From NCBI GenBank assembly GCA_020444075.1, contig JAHLLR010000005.1, positions 55,360 through 119,359 of the forward strand: a stretch of DNA of 64,000 nt, written 5' to 3'. Of this stretch, positions 9,504 to 18,128 are shown one piece after another (the first letter of the stretch is position 1; the number at the start of each line of letters is the position of its first letter). This DNA is from Deltaproteobacteria bacterium (GTDB taxonomy: Bacteria; Desulfobacterota; Desulfobacteria; Desulfobacterales; Desulfosarcinaceae). Position numbers and translations under genes: made by a program. The notes beneath the pieces were generated by a model, which was not told where the DNA came from, made no database searches, and worked only from the letters and a program-made list of their open reading frames with translations.

Positions 9504-10397
9504 TTATCTGTCATGACGCCGGATGCCCAGAACTTCCCGGCAGTAGCGGACGCTGCGCCGAATGGCGTCGATCTCCATGCCTAATGCCGATTGCATGTCG
9601 TCCAGCGGCGTTTCCAGCTCCGTTTCGATGTTGATCCGTTCCATGGAAGAGCGGTCCCGGAAGAGTTCGTAGGCCCGGCGCATGTCGATGTCCCCTTCTC
9701 CCACAGCAGCGCCCACCAGCTTGAATCCCCAGCGCTGGAACTGGATGCGGTCGTCCCGAAAATGGTTGGTAAACGCCCGGGGCGCCAGCCGTTCGATGGC
9801 GGCCATAGGGTCTTCGGTGACGTGCAGGCCGTTGACGGTGTCGATGCAGGCGCCCACCACCGGGCTGTCCACCCGGTCGAGCAGCCAGATAATCTCTTCG
9901 GAAAAGCTGTCGCAATGGTTCTCCACGGCCAATCGGATGCCATGGTCGGCAGCCAGCGGCGCCGCCGTCTTCAGCAGTTCCGCCACTTTTTCCATCTGTT
10001 CAATGACCCTTGGGTGAAACCGGCTGGCAGCCACGGGCCGGGGCCGGCGCAGGTCCATGCCCACCTTGACGATGTCCGCGCCAAGGCTCCGGGCGGTGTG
10101 GATGGCTGCGTTCAGGTCGTGCTGGATGCCGATGCCGAACCCGCCCCGGTCCATGGAAAAATTGTATTCCAGATAGAGTCCGGCATTTTTGGCCGCCGCT
10201 CCGACCTCGTGCAGGTAACCCGAATCCAGGCGTTCCAGGACCCCGTCATCCAGGTGAACCCCTTCGAGATCCAAGTCCACTATCAGGTCAAAGAGCTGAA
10301 AGGTTGACAGCTGCCGGGGCCAGGGGCAGGTGAAACCCGCCCAGGCCTGACCGATGCCGTGCAGATTCAGGCTGTAGGTATGCAAGCCGAGTTTCAT
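9504..10397 (-). CDS. sugar phosphate isomerase/epimerase-like TIM-barrel protein
   Basis: A 297-residue protein of the xylose-isomerase-like TIM-barrel (AP endonuclease 2) family. It shows the strand and metal-site pattern LEYNFSMD, LAVENHCDSF, VGACIDTVNG and INIETELE, where Glu, Asp and His residues bind a divalent metal. Members isomerise or epimerise sugars or act on related polyols. It begins 33 bases after the ABC ATPase and is the last gene of the importer operon, so it probably processes an imported compound. The substrate is unknown. Confidence 0.82.
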   Translation of the reverse strand: MKLGLHTYSLNLHGIGQAWAGFTCPWPRQLSTFQLFDLIVDLDLEGVHLDDGVLERLDSGYLHEVGAAAKNAGLYLEYNFSMDRGGFGIGIQHDLNAAIHTARSLGADIVKVGMDLRRPRPVAASRFHPRVIEQMEKVAELLKTAAPLAADHGIRLAVENHCDSFSEEIIWLLDRVDSPVVGACIDTVNGLHVTEDPMAAIERLAPRAFTNHFRDDRIQFQRWGFKLVGAAVGEGDIDMRRAYELFRDRSSMERINIETELETPLDDMQSALGMEIDAIRRSVRYCREVLGIRRHDR

Positions 10398-10430
10398 GGT
10401 CCATGCTCCTCGAAATAGCCTTTTGGGCGA

Positions 10431-12560
10431 TCAGGCGGCGGTTTTGCTCTGGGGCACCACCGGCTCCATTGCCGCCAGCTGTTCAATGGGAATATGGCAG
10501 AAGATGCGGTGTCCGCCTTCTCCTTTCTGCCACGGCGGCGCCTGCAGGGCGCAGATGGCGCCTTTGTCCGGGGCCATCTGCCGCCGGGGGCAGCGGGTAT
10601 GGAACCGGCATCCCGACGGGGGGGTCAGGGCGCTGGGGACATCGCCGGAGAGCCGGATCTGGCGCCTTTTGACAAGGGGATCGGGTACGGGCACCGAAGA
10701 GAGCAGCGCTTCGGTATACGGGTGATATGGCGGGGGGTAAATCCGGTCCACCGGTCCAAACTCAACGATCTGGCCCAGGTACATGACGGCAATGGTGTCG
10801 GAAATGAATCGGACCACGGAAAGGTCATGGGCGATGAAAATCATGGTGGTGCCGAATTCGTCCTTGATTTCGTTGAGCAGGTTGAGTACCGCCGCCTGCA
10901 CGGAAACGTCCAGGGCGGACACCGGTTCGTCGCAGATGACCATGTTGGGATTGCTGGCCAGGGCGCGGGCGATGCCGACGCGCTGCTTCTCGCCGCCGGA
11001 CAGCTGCCTCGGGTAACGGTCATAGTAATAGGCGGCCAGCTTCACGGCCCTGAGCAGCCGCTCCACCTCCTGGCGCACCCCTGCCCCCTTGCCCGTCTTG
11101 AACCGCCGGATGGGCCGACCGATCTGCTTGCCGATTGAAAAGGAGGGGTTCAAGGTGGAGTCGGGATTCTGGAATACCATCTGAAGCTCCTTGATGAGCT
11201 TGAGATCCCGTTTGGATACCGGATCGGAAATATCGACGCCCATCAACTGGGCCTTGCCGCCGGTCAACCGCTCCAGGCCGATGATCCCTTTGACCAGGGT
11301 GCTCTTGCCGCAGCCTGATTCGCCGACGATCCCCAGGGTGTTGCCCTTGCATATCTGCAGGGAAATGTCGTCCACCGCCTTGACGTAGCGCTTTTCCCCC
11401 ATGCCGAACAGGCTTTTCAGGGAACTGTTTTCCTGCTCGTAGTAAATTCTGATGTTCTCCAGCTTGCTCAGGGTTTCCTCCGTCGCATTGACAATGTTGT
11501 TGCACGAGGTGGCCCGTGTGCGCCTTTTGCCCCTGGCATATTCGTCTATCGGATGATTCAGGGTCTCGTTTCCCCTGAAACAGCGGGATTGATGCTCCGG
11601 GGTAATATCAATGAACTCGGGATGGGCGGTGCTGCACCGGTCGAACGACCAGTCGCAGCGGGGCTGGAAGATACAGCGGTCAGCCGACCGTTTGGCCGGC
11701 GGCGGCACGCGCCCGCGAATAGACCACAGTTGGGAATAGGAGAGATCGTCCGTCAGCCGGGGAATGCAGCAGAGCAACCCCCGGGTGTAAGGGTGGGCCG
11801 GTTGGGCGAACAAATCGGTGATGGGGCCCTTTTCAACCATCTCCCCGGCATACATGACGCAGAGACGGTTGCTGACCCGGGCCACCACGCCCAGGTTGTG
11901 GGTGATGAAGATGATGCCGGTGTTGAAATCCTTTTTCAGGTCTTCGATCAGATCCAGCACTGCCGCTTCCACGGTTACGTCCAGGGCGGTGGTGGGTTCG
12001 TCCATAATCAGCAGGGCCGGGTTGTTGAGCATGGCCATGGCAATGACCACCCGCTGCTGCTGCCCGCCCGAAATCATGTGCGGGTAGCGGTTCATGACGT
12101 TGGCCGCATCGGGCATGTAGACCCGGTCGAGCATCTGAATGCTTCGTTTCCAGGCGTCCTCCGCGGACAATTCCTGGTGGGTGGTAAGGACTTCGGAGAG
12201 CTGCCGGCCGATGCTCAGGGATGGGTTCAGGGCCTGCATGGGGTCTTGATAGACCATGGAGATCTGGTTGCCCCGGATGCGGCGAAGCTCCTCTTTGGGG
12301 CGGCCTACCAGCTCTTCTCCTTTAAAGCGGATGCTTCCGGCCACCACCTTGCCGTTGGTTCCGAGAAAATCGAGGATCCCGAAGGCAATGGTGCTTTTGC
12401 CGCATCCCGATTCGCCGACCAGCCCTACGGTCTCCTGTTCGCGTACGGTGAAGCTCACGCCGCGAACCGCCGGGACGTCCCGTTTGCGGGTTTTATAGGA
12501 GATGGCCAGATTGTTGACTTCCAGAATCGGCGGTGGAGTGGACGGTCCGCTTGAGGTCAT
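10431..12560 (-). CDS. fused double ATPase of dipeptide-type ABC importer (DppD-DppF fusion)
   Basis: A 709-residue protein with two complete oligopeptide-type ABC ATPase halves. Each has Walker A GESGCGKST, a signature (MISGGQQQRV, then LSGGEKQRVG) and a Walker B with catalytic Glu (IMDEPTTALDV, then ICDEPVSALDV). Each half also ends with the Cys-containing oligopeptide C-terminal region (CIFQPRCDWSFDRC, then GCRFHTRCPRR), known in DppD/OppF proteins to hold an Fe-S cluster. The linker is around residues 330-370. Such fusions resemble GsiA. It energises the permeases encoded just upstream. Confidence 0.92.
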   Translation of the reverse strand: MTSSGPSTPPPILEVNNLAISYKTRKRDVPAVRGVSFTVREQETVGLVGESGCGKSTIAFGILDFLGTNGKVVAGSIRFKGEELVGRPKEELRRIRGNQISMVYQDPMQALNPSLSIGRQLSEVLTTHQELSAEDAWKRSIQMLDRVYMPDAANVMNRYPHMISGGQQQRVVIAMAMLNNPALLIMDEPTTALDVTVEAAVLDLIEDLKKDFNTGIIFITHNLGVVARVSNRLCVMYAGEMVEKGPITDLFAQPAHPYTRGLLCCIPRLTDDLSYSQLWSIRGRVPPPAKRSADRCIFQPRCDWSFDRCSTAHPEFIDITPEHQSRCFRGNETLNHPIDEYARGKRRTRATSCNNIVNATEETLSKLENIRIYYEQENSSLKSLFGMGEKRYVKAVDDISLQICKGNTLGIVGESGCGKSTLVKGIIGLERLTGGKAQLMGVDISDPVSKRDLKLIKELQMVFQNPDSTLNPSFSIGKQIGRPIRRFKTGKGAGVRQEVERLLRAVKLAAYYYDRYPRQLSGGEKQRVGIARALASNPNMVICDEPVSALDVSVQAAVLNLLNEIKDEFGTTMIFIAHDLSVVRFISDTIAVMYLGQIVEFGPVDRIYPPPYHPYTEALLSSVPVPDPLVKRRQIRLSGDVPSALTPPSGCRFHTRCPRRQMAPDKGAICALQAPPWQKGEGGHRIFCHIPIEQLAAMEPVVPQSKTAA

Positions 12561-12682
12561 GGTTCACGCTTCCTTTTGGGGGCGGTTGAGAAGGTTTTCA
12601 GCGTCACAATGAGCCTTTATTAAATATCATGCTGCCGATTCCCCGGTGCAGGCAGCGAGGAATGCGGCTGGCGGCTGCAACA

Positions 12683-13615
12683 CTACTGGTAGCGCATGGA
12701 CTCCTCGCGCAGACCGTCGGCCAAGAGATTCAACCCGACGACGAGGGAGGCGATGGCCAGCGAGGGCCACAGGGCGGCCCAGGGGCTGCCGATGAGAATG
12801 AACTCCCGGCCCTTGGCCACCATGGAGCCCCAGTCCGGCGATGGCGGCGGCAGGCCCAGTCCCAGAAAACCCAGGGTTCCCATGGCGAAGATGGCATACC
12901 CCACCCGCAGCATGGCATCGATGATGATGGGGCCTTTGGCGTTGGGCAGGATTTCGGTGAACATGATGTAAGCGTCGCTTTCGCCGCGGGTCTCCGCCGC
13001 CCGGACGTAATCGCGGGTTCGGATGTCAAGGGCGAGGCTTCGTACCAGCCGCGCCACACCGGGCGTTCCCACGATGGCAATGGCCAGCACCACGTTTACC
13101 GCCGAGGCGCCGATGGCTGCCACGATGATCAGGTAGAGCAGAATGATGGGCACCGACATCATGGCGTCCAGGAATCGCATGATGATCTCATCGATCCATC
13201 CCCCCCGGTATCCGCCAAGAAGCCCGAGGGTGGCGCCGAAGAGCAGGGAGGCAAATACTCCCCACAGGGCGGTTCCTCCGGGAATCCAGATGCTGTCGGT
13301 GACCGGAAGGATCACCAGCACGATGCGGGCGCCGTAGGCCAGGCGGGACCACAGGTCCCGACCCAATTCGTCCGTGCCCAACGGATGGCTCCAGGACGGA
13401 CTCTGGTTGGGCGCTTTCCAGTCCTGGTCGTTGGGCCCGTAGCTGGTGATATAGGGGGCAAGCAGGGCGGTCGACACCCAGAACAGTACCAGAAACAAAC
13501 CGACGACAGCGGTTTTCGAGGCAAAGAGCACGGCCGCTGCATTTTTCAGTTTTTCAAAACGGCTCTTTCCCGAGGGTGGCGGCGCCCCATTTTCTATCTC
13601 GTGGCTTTTTTCCAT
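12683..13615 (-). CDS. dipeptide-type ABC transporter permease (DppC-like)
   Basis: About 310 residues with an N-terminal cytoplasmic tail, a first membrane segment (TAVVGLFLVLFWVSTALLA in part), the typical HPLGTDELGRDLWSRL motif of DppC/OppC permeases, and five further hydrophobic segments with the EAA-like loop (RAAETRGESDAYIMFTEILPN in parts). It forms half of the transmembrane channel. The chosen ATG follows AAAGAG at good spacing; another ATG six codons upstream overlaps the preceding gene more closely. It lies between the DppB-like permease and the fused ATPase in the same operon. Confidence 0.9.
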   Translation of the reverse strand: MEKSHEIENGAPPPSGKSRFEKLKNAAAVLFASKTAVVGLFLVLFWVSTALLAPYITSYGPNDQDWKAPNQSPSWSHPLGTDELGRDLWSRLAYGARIVLVILPVTDSIWIPGGTALWGVFASLLFGATLGLLGGYRGGWIDEIIMRFLDAMMSVPIILLYLIIVAAIGASAVNVVLAIAIVGTPGVARLVRSLALDIRTRDYVRAAETRGESDAYIMFTEILPNAKGPIIIDAMLRVGYAIFAMGTLGFLGLGLPPPSPDWGSMVAKGREFILIGSPWAALWPSLAIASLVVGLNLLADGLREESMRYQ

Positions 13616-13625
13616 GATCGTCTCT

Positions 13626-14924
13626 TTATGCATATCGAATTCTCGGGTTGAGGAAGGTGTAGATGATGTCGGCCACCAGTTGGGTTGATACCGCCAGGAG
13701 CACCATGATCATGGTGCCGGCCTCTAACGCGTTGATGTCCTTGTACAGGGCCGAATCCAGAAGATACTGGCCCAGCCCCGGATAACCGAAGACCACCTCC
13801 ACGATCACGATGCCGCCCAGGAGCCAGTTGACGTGGAGCATGATGACGGTGATGGGAGCGATCAGGGCATTTCTTACCGCGTGGCCCGTTACGACCCTCC
13901 AGTAGGGCAGGCCCTTTAAAAACGCGGTGCGGATGTATGGCGAGCGCATGACCTCGGACATGCTGGCCCGGGTGATGCGCAGCACGTAACCCAGCTCGAT
14001 GAGTGTGAGGGTGAGCACGGGCAGAACGAGCATGTCCGGCCGTTCCCAGGGGGCTTTCTCCCCGAAGACGGTGGCGCCGGGCACCAGCTGAAGCCAGTGG
14101 GACATGATGAGGATCAGAAAAATACCGGTGGCGAATTCGGGAATCACCGAAAACATCATGCCGCTGATGGACAGGAACCGGTCTTTGAGGGAACCCTCCT
14201 TGAGACCGGCGATGATGCCCAGCACCAGAGCCAGGGGCATGACGATCACGAAGGCGATGCCGGCCAGCACCAGCGAGTTTCTCAGGCGCACGAACATGCT
14301 CTTGCCCACCGGACGACCGGTCCGCAGGCTGACGCCCGGATCGCCGCGGAGAAAGCCTTTTTTCAAAGGGATGTATTGAACGGGTCCGCCGGTGGTCTTC
14401 ATCCAGCCCTTGCCCACCACGAAACTCCAGACCTCACGGTCGGCGCCTTTTTCCCACAGGACGGCGTGATTCTGCCTGTCCACCCCCCAGAAAATGCTTT
14501 TCCCATTTTCATCGGTGGTCCAGCGGCCGTTGTCCTCCGACTCGGTCTCATCGCCGGTCTCCCCGCGCACCAGGGCCACCAGGCTTTCCCCTTGCATTTT
14601 CCAGCGGATCATTCGGCCCGCTTCATCTACCGCCCACCACTCCTCGTACCCCTTGGCGGTGGTGATTCTTTTCAATGGGAGCCCCACCTTTTTGGATGCA
14701 TGCCCGTCGCTGCCCGCGAGCCAGTAGAGGTAGCGCTGCCAGACCGGCTTGTCCAACCCCATCTGGGCCAGAAAAGAGGCCTCCTGTTCCGGGGTGATAA
14801 AGGCCCCCAGAACGTTTTTGGCTACATTGCCCGGGGACGCTTCGGCAATCAGAAAAACGGCCATGGAGACCAGAAACATGGTCAGCAGAAGCAGCAAAAA
14901 ACGCCTTAGGATGAATTTGGCCAT
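13626..14924 (-). CDS. dipeptide-type ABC transporter permease (DppB-like) with periplasmic insertion
   Basis: This 432-residue permease is about 100 residues longer than the usual DppB/OppB. The opening (KFILRRFLLLLL) and the later RLRNSLVLAG, EAA loop (RTAFLKGLPYWRVVTGHA in part) and final membrane segments are normal. The extra sequence, about residues 72-190, lies in the first periplasmic loop between YLYWLAGS and GDPGVSLRTGRPV. It holds three 12-residue units of the form WxxDxx[GN]xxxxW at 97-108, 135-146 and 146-157. The insertion may touch the binding protein or substrate. It pairs with the DppC-like permease. Confidence 0.9.
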   Translation of the reverse strand: MAKFILRRFLLLLLTMFLVSMAVFLIAEASPGNVAKNVLGAFITPEQEASFLAQMGLDKPVWQRYLYWLAGSDGHASKKVGLPLKRITTAKGYEEWWAVDEAGRMIRWKMQGESLVALVRGETGDETESEDNGRWTTDENGKSIFWGVDRQNHAVLWEKGADREVWSFVVGKGWMKTTGGPVQYIPLKKGFLRGDPGVSLRTGRPVGKSMFVRLRNSLVLAGIAFVIVMPLALVLGIIAGLKEGSLKDRFLSISGMMFSVIPEFATGIFLILIMSHWLQLVPGATVFGEKAPWERPDMLVLPVLTLTLIELGYVLRITRASMSEVMRSPYIRTAFLKGLPYWRVVTGHAVRNALIAPITVIMLHVNWLLGGIVIVEVVFGYPGLGQYLLDSALYKDINALEAGTMIMVLLAVSTQLVADIIYTFLNPRIRYA

Positions 14925-15160
14925 GGAGTCAGGTTCCTGTCGTGTTGGTGGAAAAACGATGTCCAGGGCGACATCCTTAAGTCACCGGGGCGTGGATGTT
15001 TGACGGGTGATGGATGAATCAGGCGTAAACGGGGGGATGTCGATGAAAATAGGTGGTGAAGCAAACCGCCGTTCCACGAACCGGTCGATCCGTCGGTCCG
15101 GATTTCAGAAGGATGCAGTGCGTTGAGTTCAGCCATCTATAGTCAGGTGTTTTTCCTTTG

Positions 15161-15192
15161 GGCGGAGAGGGCGACGTGCCGCCCTCTCCGCC
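15161..15192 (-). promoter_or_regulatory. perfect intercistronic stem-loop between binding-protein and permease genes
   Basis: GGCGGAGAGGGCG (15161-15173) pairs perfectly with CGCCCTCTCCGCC (15180-15192) across a six-base loop. There is no following T-run on either strand. In the minus-strand transcript the hairpin lies 35 bases after the binding-protein stop codon, inside the 302-base gap (14925-15226) before the permease. Such hairpins commonly protect or partly terminate the upstream mRNA so that more binding protein than permease is made. The rest of this gap holds no gene that I can see. Confidence 0.7.
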
Positions 15193-15226
15193 ATTGAATC
15201 ATAATTTAATTGCTTCCTGCGTCGGG

Positions 15227-16867
15227 TCAGCTCATCCAGACATCATCCAGTTTCAGGTAGAGGCTGGGATGGGGTTTGACGCCCTGGACCGGTTTTCTGG
15301 AAATGGTCCAGACGTTGATCCAGAAAGCGTTGCCGATGGAGCCGCGTTCCTGCTGGATCTTCTCCAGTTTGCAGAATATCTTGCGGCGGGCTTCCACGTC
15401 CAGGGTGCCGTTGGCCCGGGTCAGCAGTTCAGAGTACTCCTTGTCCACCCAGCGGGTTTCGTTCCAGGCCACCGGCTTGCCGTTTTCGTCACCCACATAG
15501 GCCAGGCTGGGAACCATGGTGCCGATCGGGCGGTGGGCCCAGGTGGTGATGCCTAAATCGACTTCGGTCCATTTTTCCCAGTACTGGCTGTTGGGCATGG
15601 TCTGGATGTTGATCCGGAAACCGGCCGGTGCCGCATCCTGTTTGAGAATTTCGGCGTAGCGAACGATCTCGCTCCAGCCGCTGCCTACGGCCAGGTTGAC
15701 GTCCAGACCGTTGGGGTATCCCGCCTCCGTGAGCAGTTGCTTGGCTTTCATGGGATCGTATTTGGGTGTATCGATGGGGCAGTATTCGGGATGTTTCGGG
15801 CTCACGTGAACGTCCTGGCCTTCCATTCCCTGCCCGAAATAGGCCAGGGCCAGAATCTTCTCACGGTGCTGGCACAGCTTCAGTGCCGAGCGCACCCGGT
15901 TGTCGGACCACGGCTTCATGTCCACCCGCATTCTCAGGATGCGGGTCTGGTTGGTGGTGGCGGCCTGCACGTTGACCCTGGCATCGCTTTTCAGCGCCTG
16001 GTATGCTTCGGTTCCGCCGATGTCGCCGAAATCCAGCAGGTCGATCTCCCCGGCCTGGATGGCGGCGATCATGGGACCCATTTCCGTGCCCATGTCGATG
16101 AATTCAATCTTGTCCAGATAGGGCAGGGGGTTGCCGTCGCCTCCCTTCTTCCAATAGTCGCTGCGCCGCTTCAGCACGCAACGTTCGCCTTCAACGTAAC
16201 TTTCGATGGTGTAGGGGCCGGTGCCGTGGGGCGCCTTGATGAAATCCCCTTCGAACGTGCGGTGGTTCAGCACCATGGCCGGATAATGAAACAGGTGCTC
16301 GGGCACTGCGATTTCAGCATTCTTCAAGTGGAGTTTCACCTGGTGGTCGGACACCTTTTCGATGCCGCCGGCATCCAGGTAGCTGAGCATTCCTTTCATG
16401 GAAGATCCCACGTCCTTGTCCAGCCACTGGTTGAAGGTAAACACCACGTCGTCGGCATTGAAAGTGTCGCCGTTATTGTGTTTGATCCCTTTGCGCAGGT
16501 TCAGGGCCCAGGTTTTCAGGTCGTCACTGGCCTGCCAGTTCTCCAGCAGGTAGGGATGGGTGATGTTGTCGCCGTCGGTATAGGTCAGGTACTCGGCCAC
16601 CTGACGCATCTGATTGGTGGGCGAGATCCAGGAAAACTGGGCCGGGTGAGTGACTTTGTGAACCGGTGCGGCCACTTTCAGGGTCCCGCCCCGTTTGACC
16701 GGGCCGGCGAGTACCCTGGCCGGAAAAGCCAACCCTGCCATCTGGGTGGCGGCGGCGGCGGAAACTCCCAGGAGTGTGGTGAAACGGATAAATTCCCGTC
16801 GGGTCATCTTGCCTTTCTGGAAATCGCTTTTAAGTGCCTTGACTGCCGAATGCATCTTCTCTTTCAT
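15227..16867 (-). CDS. Tat-exported ABC substrate-binding protein, family 5 (DppA-like)
   Basis: A 546-residue periplasmic binding protein. The N-terminus has a twin-arginine signal (MTRREFIRFTTLLG at about residues 21-34, then an Ala-rich core and a likely cleavage after VLAG). The rest follows the SBP_bac_5 fold: LLENWQASDDLKTWALNLR in part, ADDVVFTFNQWLD, GTGPYTIESY, and the late LLTEAGYPNGLDV. This family binds peptides, but also nickel, glutathione, opines and betaine-like compounds. Tat export means that it is folded before export. It is the first gene of the importer operon and lies behind a 318-base regulatory gap. Confidence 0.9.
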   Translation of the reverse strand: MKEKMHSAVKALKSDFQKGKMTRREFIRFTTLLGVSAAAATQMAGLAFPARVLAGPVKRGGTLKVAAPVHKVTHPAQFSWISPTNQMRQVAEYLTYTDGDNITHPYLLENWQASDDLKTWALNLRKGIKHNNGDTFNADDVVFTFNQWLDKDVGSSMKGMLSYLDAGGIEKVSDHQVKLHLKNAEIAVPEHLFHYPAMVLNHRTFEGDFIKAPHGTGPYTIESYVEGERCVLKRRSDYWKKGGDGNPLPYLDKIEFIDMGTEMGPMIAAIQAGEIDLLDFGDIGGTEAYQALKSDARVNVQAATTNQTRILRMRVDMKPWSDNRVRSALKLCQHREKILALAYFGQGMEGQDVHVSPKHPEYCPIDTPKYDPMKAKQLLTEAGYPNGLDVNLAVGSGWSEIVRYAEILKQDAAPAGFRINIQTMPNSQYWEKWTEVDLGITTWAHRPIGTMVPSLAYVGDENGKPVAWNETRWVDKEYSELLTRANGTLDVEARRKIFCKLEKIQQERGSIGNAFWINVWTISRKPVQGVKPHPSLYLKLDDVWMS

Positions 16868-17073
16868 GTCTCCTCCTTGGATGGTTGGGGTACACGGATC
16901 GACTTTTCAGTCACCACCTGCAACCGCTGCGTGAACATGGGGGGCACAGTGCCGGCAACGTGCAGTTGACGAACGTCTCAGTTGAAAGGACCGTCATGGC
17001 GGCGGCGGTATCAATGAAACGTTTCAGCTTCACAGGCTAAAAAATCAGTGAAAAGCAATATCATTCAATGCTA

Positions 17074-17125
17074 TTAATATCAATAAAATTGATACAGGGT
17101 GTCAATTTGAAAAATTGATATATCA
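17074..17125 (-). promoter_or_regulatory. operator cluster in front of the importer operon
   Basis: The 318-base gap 16868-17185 has no gene. Within it lies an AT-rich block with repeated TATCAAT/ATTGATA elements. TATCAAT-AAA-ATTGATA (17078-17094) is a perfect inverted repeat; TCAAT and ATTGA face each other at 17102-17118; TGATATATCA (17116-17125) is a perfect palindrome. The 13-mers TTAATATCAATAA (17074-17086) and AATTGATATATCA (17113-17125) recur exactly in the promoter region at 37.6-37.7 kb. This is probably a repressor-binding region for the operon starting at 16867. A hairpin CCCCTT/AAGGGG lies at 17147-17165 without a T-run. Confidence 0.55.
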
Positions 17126-17185
17126 CCAGTGCTGTACAGGTTTTTTCCCCTTGGTTTCGAAGGGGTCCTTTCCGGGATGATCCCC

Positions 17186-17902
17186 TCATTGCGGTGAGAA
17201 GGTGTCTTCAAAGGCATACAGATCACTGCGCATATGGTAAATCACATAAGAAATGGGGCGGTCGTCGGCAATCAATAACTGATGCATGCAAAATGCGGGA
17301 ACGCCGGGCGGTACCCCCAGTTCCACGGCAACGGCGGTGCTCAGGCTGACGGCTTCCAACCGTTGCCACACCCGGGTGATGACCAGTCCAAACCGCCGGG
17401 TGAGCAGGTCATGGACGGATTCCACCGCCAGGTCTTCACTGAGAATGGCGCGGCAACAATCGGCCCGCAGATAGCGCATTTCATAGCATGCCGGTTGTTC
17501 GTCCAGATAGTGGACCCGTTGTATGCCCACCGCCTTTTTCCCGGGCAGTTGCGTGTCCAATTCCTGGGGAAGGGACACCATTCCCGAACGGATCAGCCGC
17601 GACCGGGTGCCCACATGAAAGATCCTGGCATTTTCCGAAAATGGATGAATGTGGAAATATGCCTGGGTAAAGCCCTGTTTTTTAAGGAAGGTCCCCTTGC
17701 CCGGTACCCTTCTGGCAACCCCGTCGCGCACCAATTCATCCAGGGCTTTGCGTGCGGTCATACGGCTGACCTTGTGGAAGCGCGCCAGCTCATTTTCCGA
17801 GGGAAGGCGATCATGAAACCGGCACGATGCGACACCTTGGACTAAATGATCCTTGATCAGTGCATATTTGGGAGCCGATGTTTTCATGAGAATAGACGTC
17901 AC
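17186..17902 (-). CDS. GntR-family transcriptional regulator, HutC type (UTRA domain)
   Basis: A 238-residue regulator. Residues about 10-75 form a winged helix (LPSENELARFHKVSRMTAR, RKALDELVRDGVA, RRVPGKGTFL) typical of GntR proteins. Residues about 90-235 are the UTRA ligand-binding domain (VQRVHYLDEQPACYEMRYL in part, then YVIYHMRSDLYAFED). It probably senses a small substrate of the adjacent pathway. Starts: GTG at 17902 or ATG at 17887, neither with a strong ribosome site. It is divergent from the aldehyde oxidoreductase gene, with a HutC-type palindrome between them, and lies upstream of the importer operon on the same strand. Confidence 0.88.
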   Translation of the reverse strand: MTSILMKTSAPKYALIKDHLVQGVASCRFHDRLPSENELARFHKVSRMTARKALDELVRDGVARRVPGKGTFLKKQGFTQAYFHIHPFSENARIFHVGTRSRLIRSGMVSLPQELDTQLPGKKAVGIQRVHYLDEQPACYEMRYLRADCCRAILSEDLAVESVHDLLTRRFGLVITRVWQRLEAVSLSTAVAVELGVPPGVPAFCMHQLLIADDRPISYVIYHMRSDLYAFEDTFSPQ

Positions 17903-18025
17903 CCATCAGGTGAACAGGCGGCCGACCGGCCGGAAACTTTTTCCAACCCATCGCATATCTCATACCAATTGTCGAGGTGAAATTTTCTTGACTTTGTCAT
18001 TGCCCGCGAATAATAGGGCTGTATG

Positions 18026-18037
18026 CTGTATATACAG
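18026..18037. promoter_or_regulatory. HutC-type palindrome CTGTATATACAG
   Basis: A perfect 12-base palindrome, CTGTATATACAG, lies in the divergent gap between the GntR/HutC gene and the aldehyde oxidoreductase gene. HutC-subfamily regulators are known to bind TGTATATACA-like palindromes. It is therefore the likely operator for autoregulation and for control of the plus-strand genes from 18129. The binding is inferred, not shown. Confidence 0.6.
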
Positions 18038-18128
18038 GCAACAATGCTTATAAATAAAGGGCCTGCCGCGCGCAGCAAAATGAAAAAACGCTGCCAGAAC
18101 AACGGTTTCAAAAGTGGTGGGAAATAAA

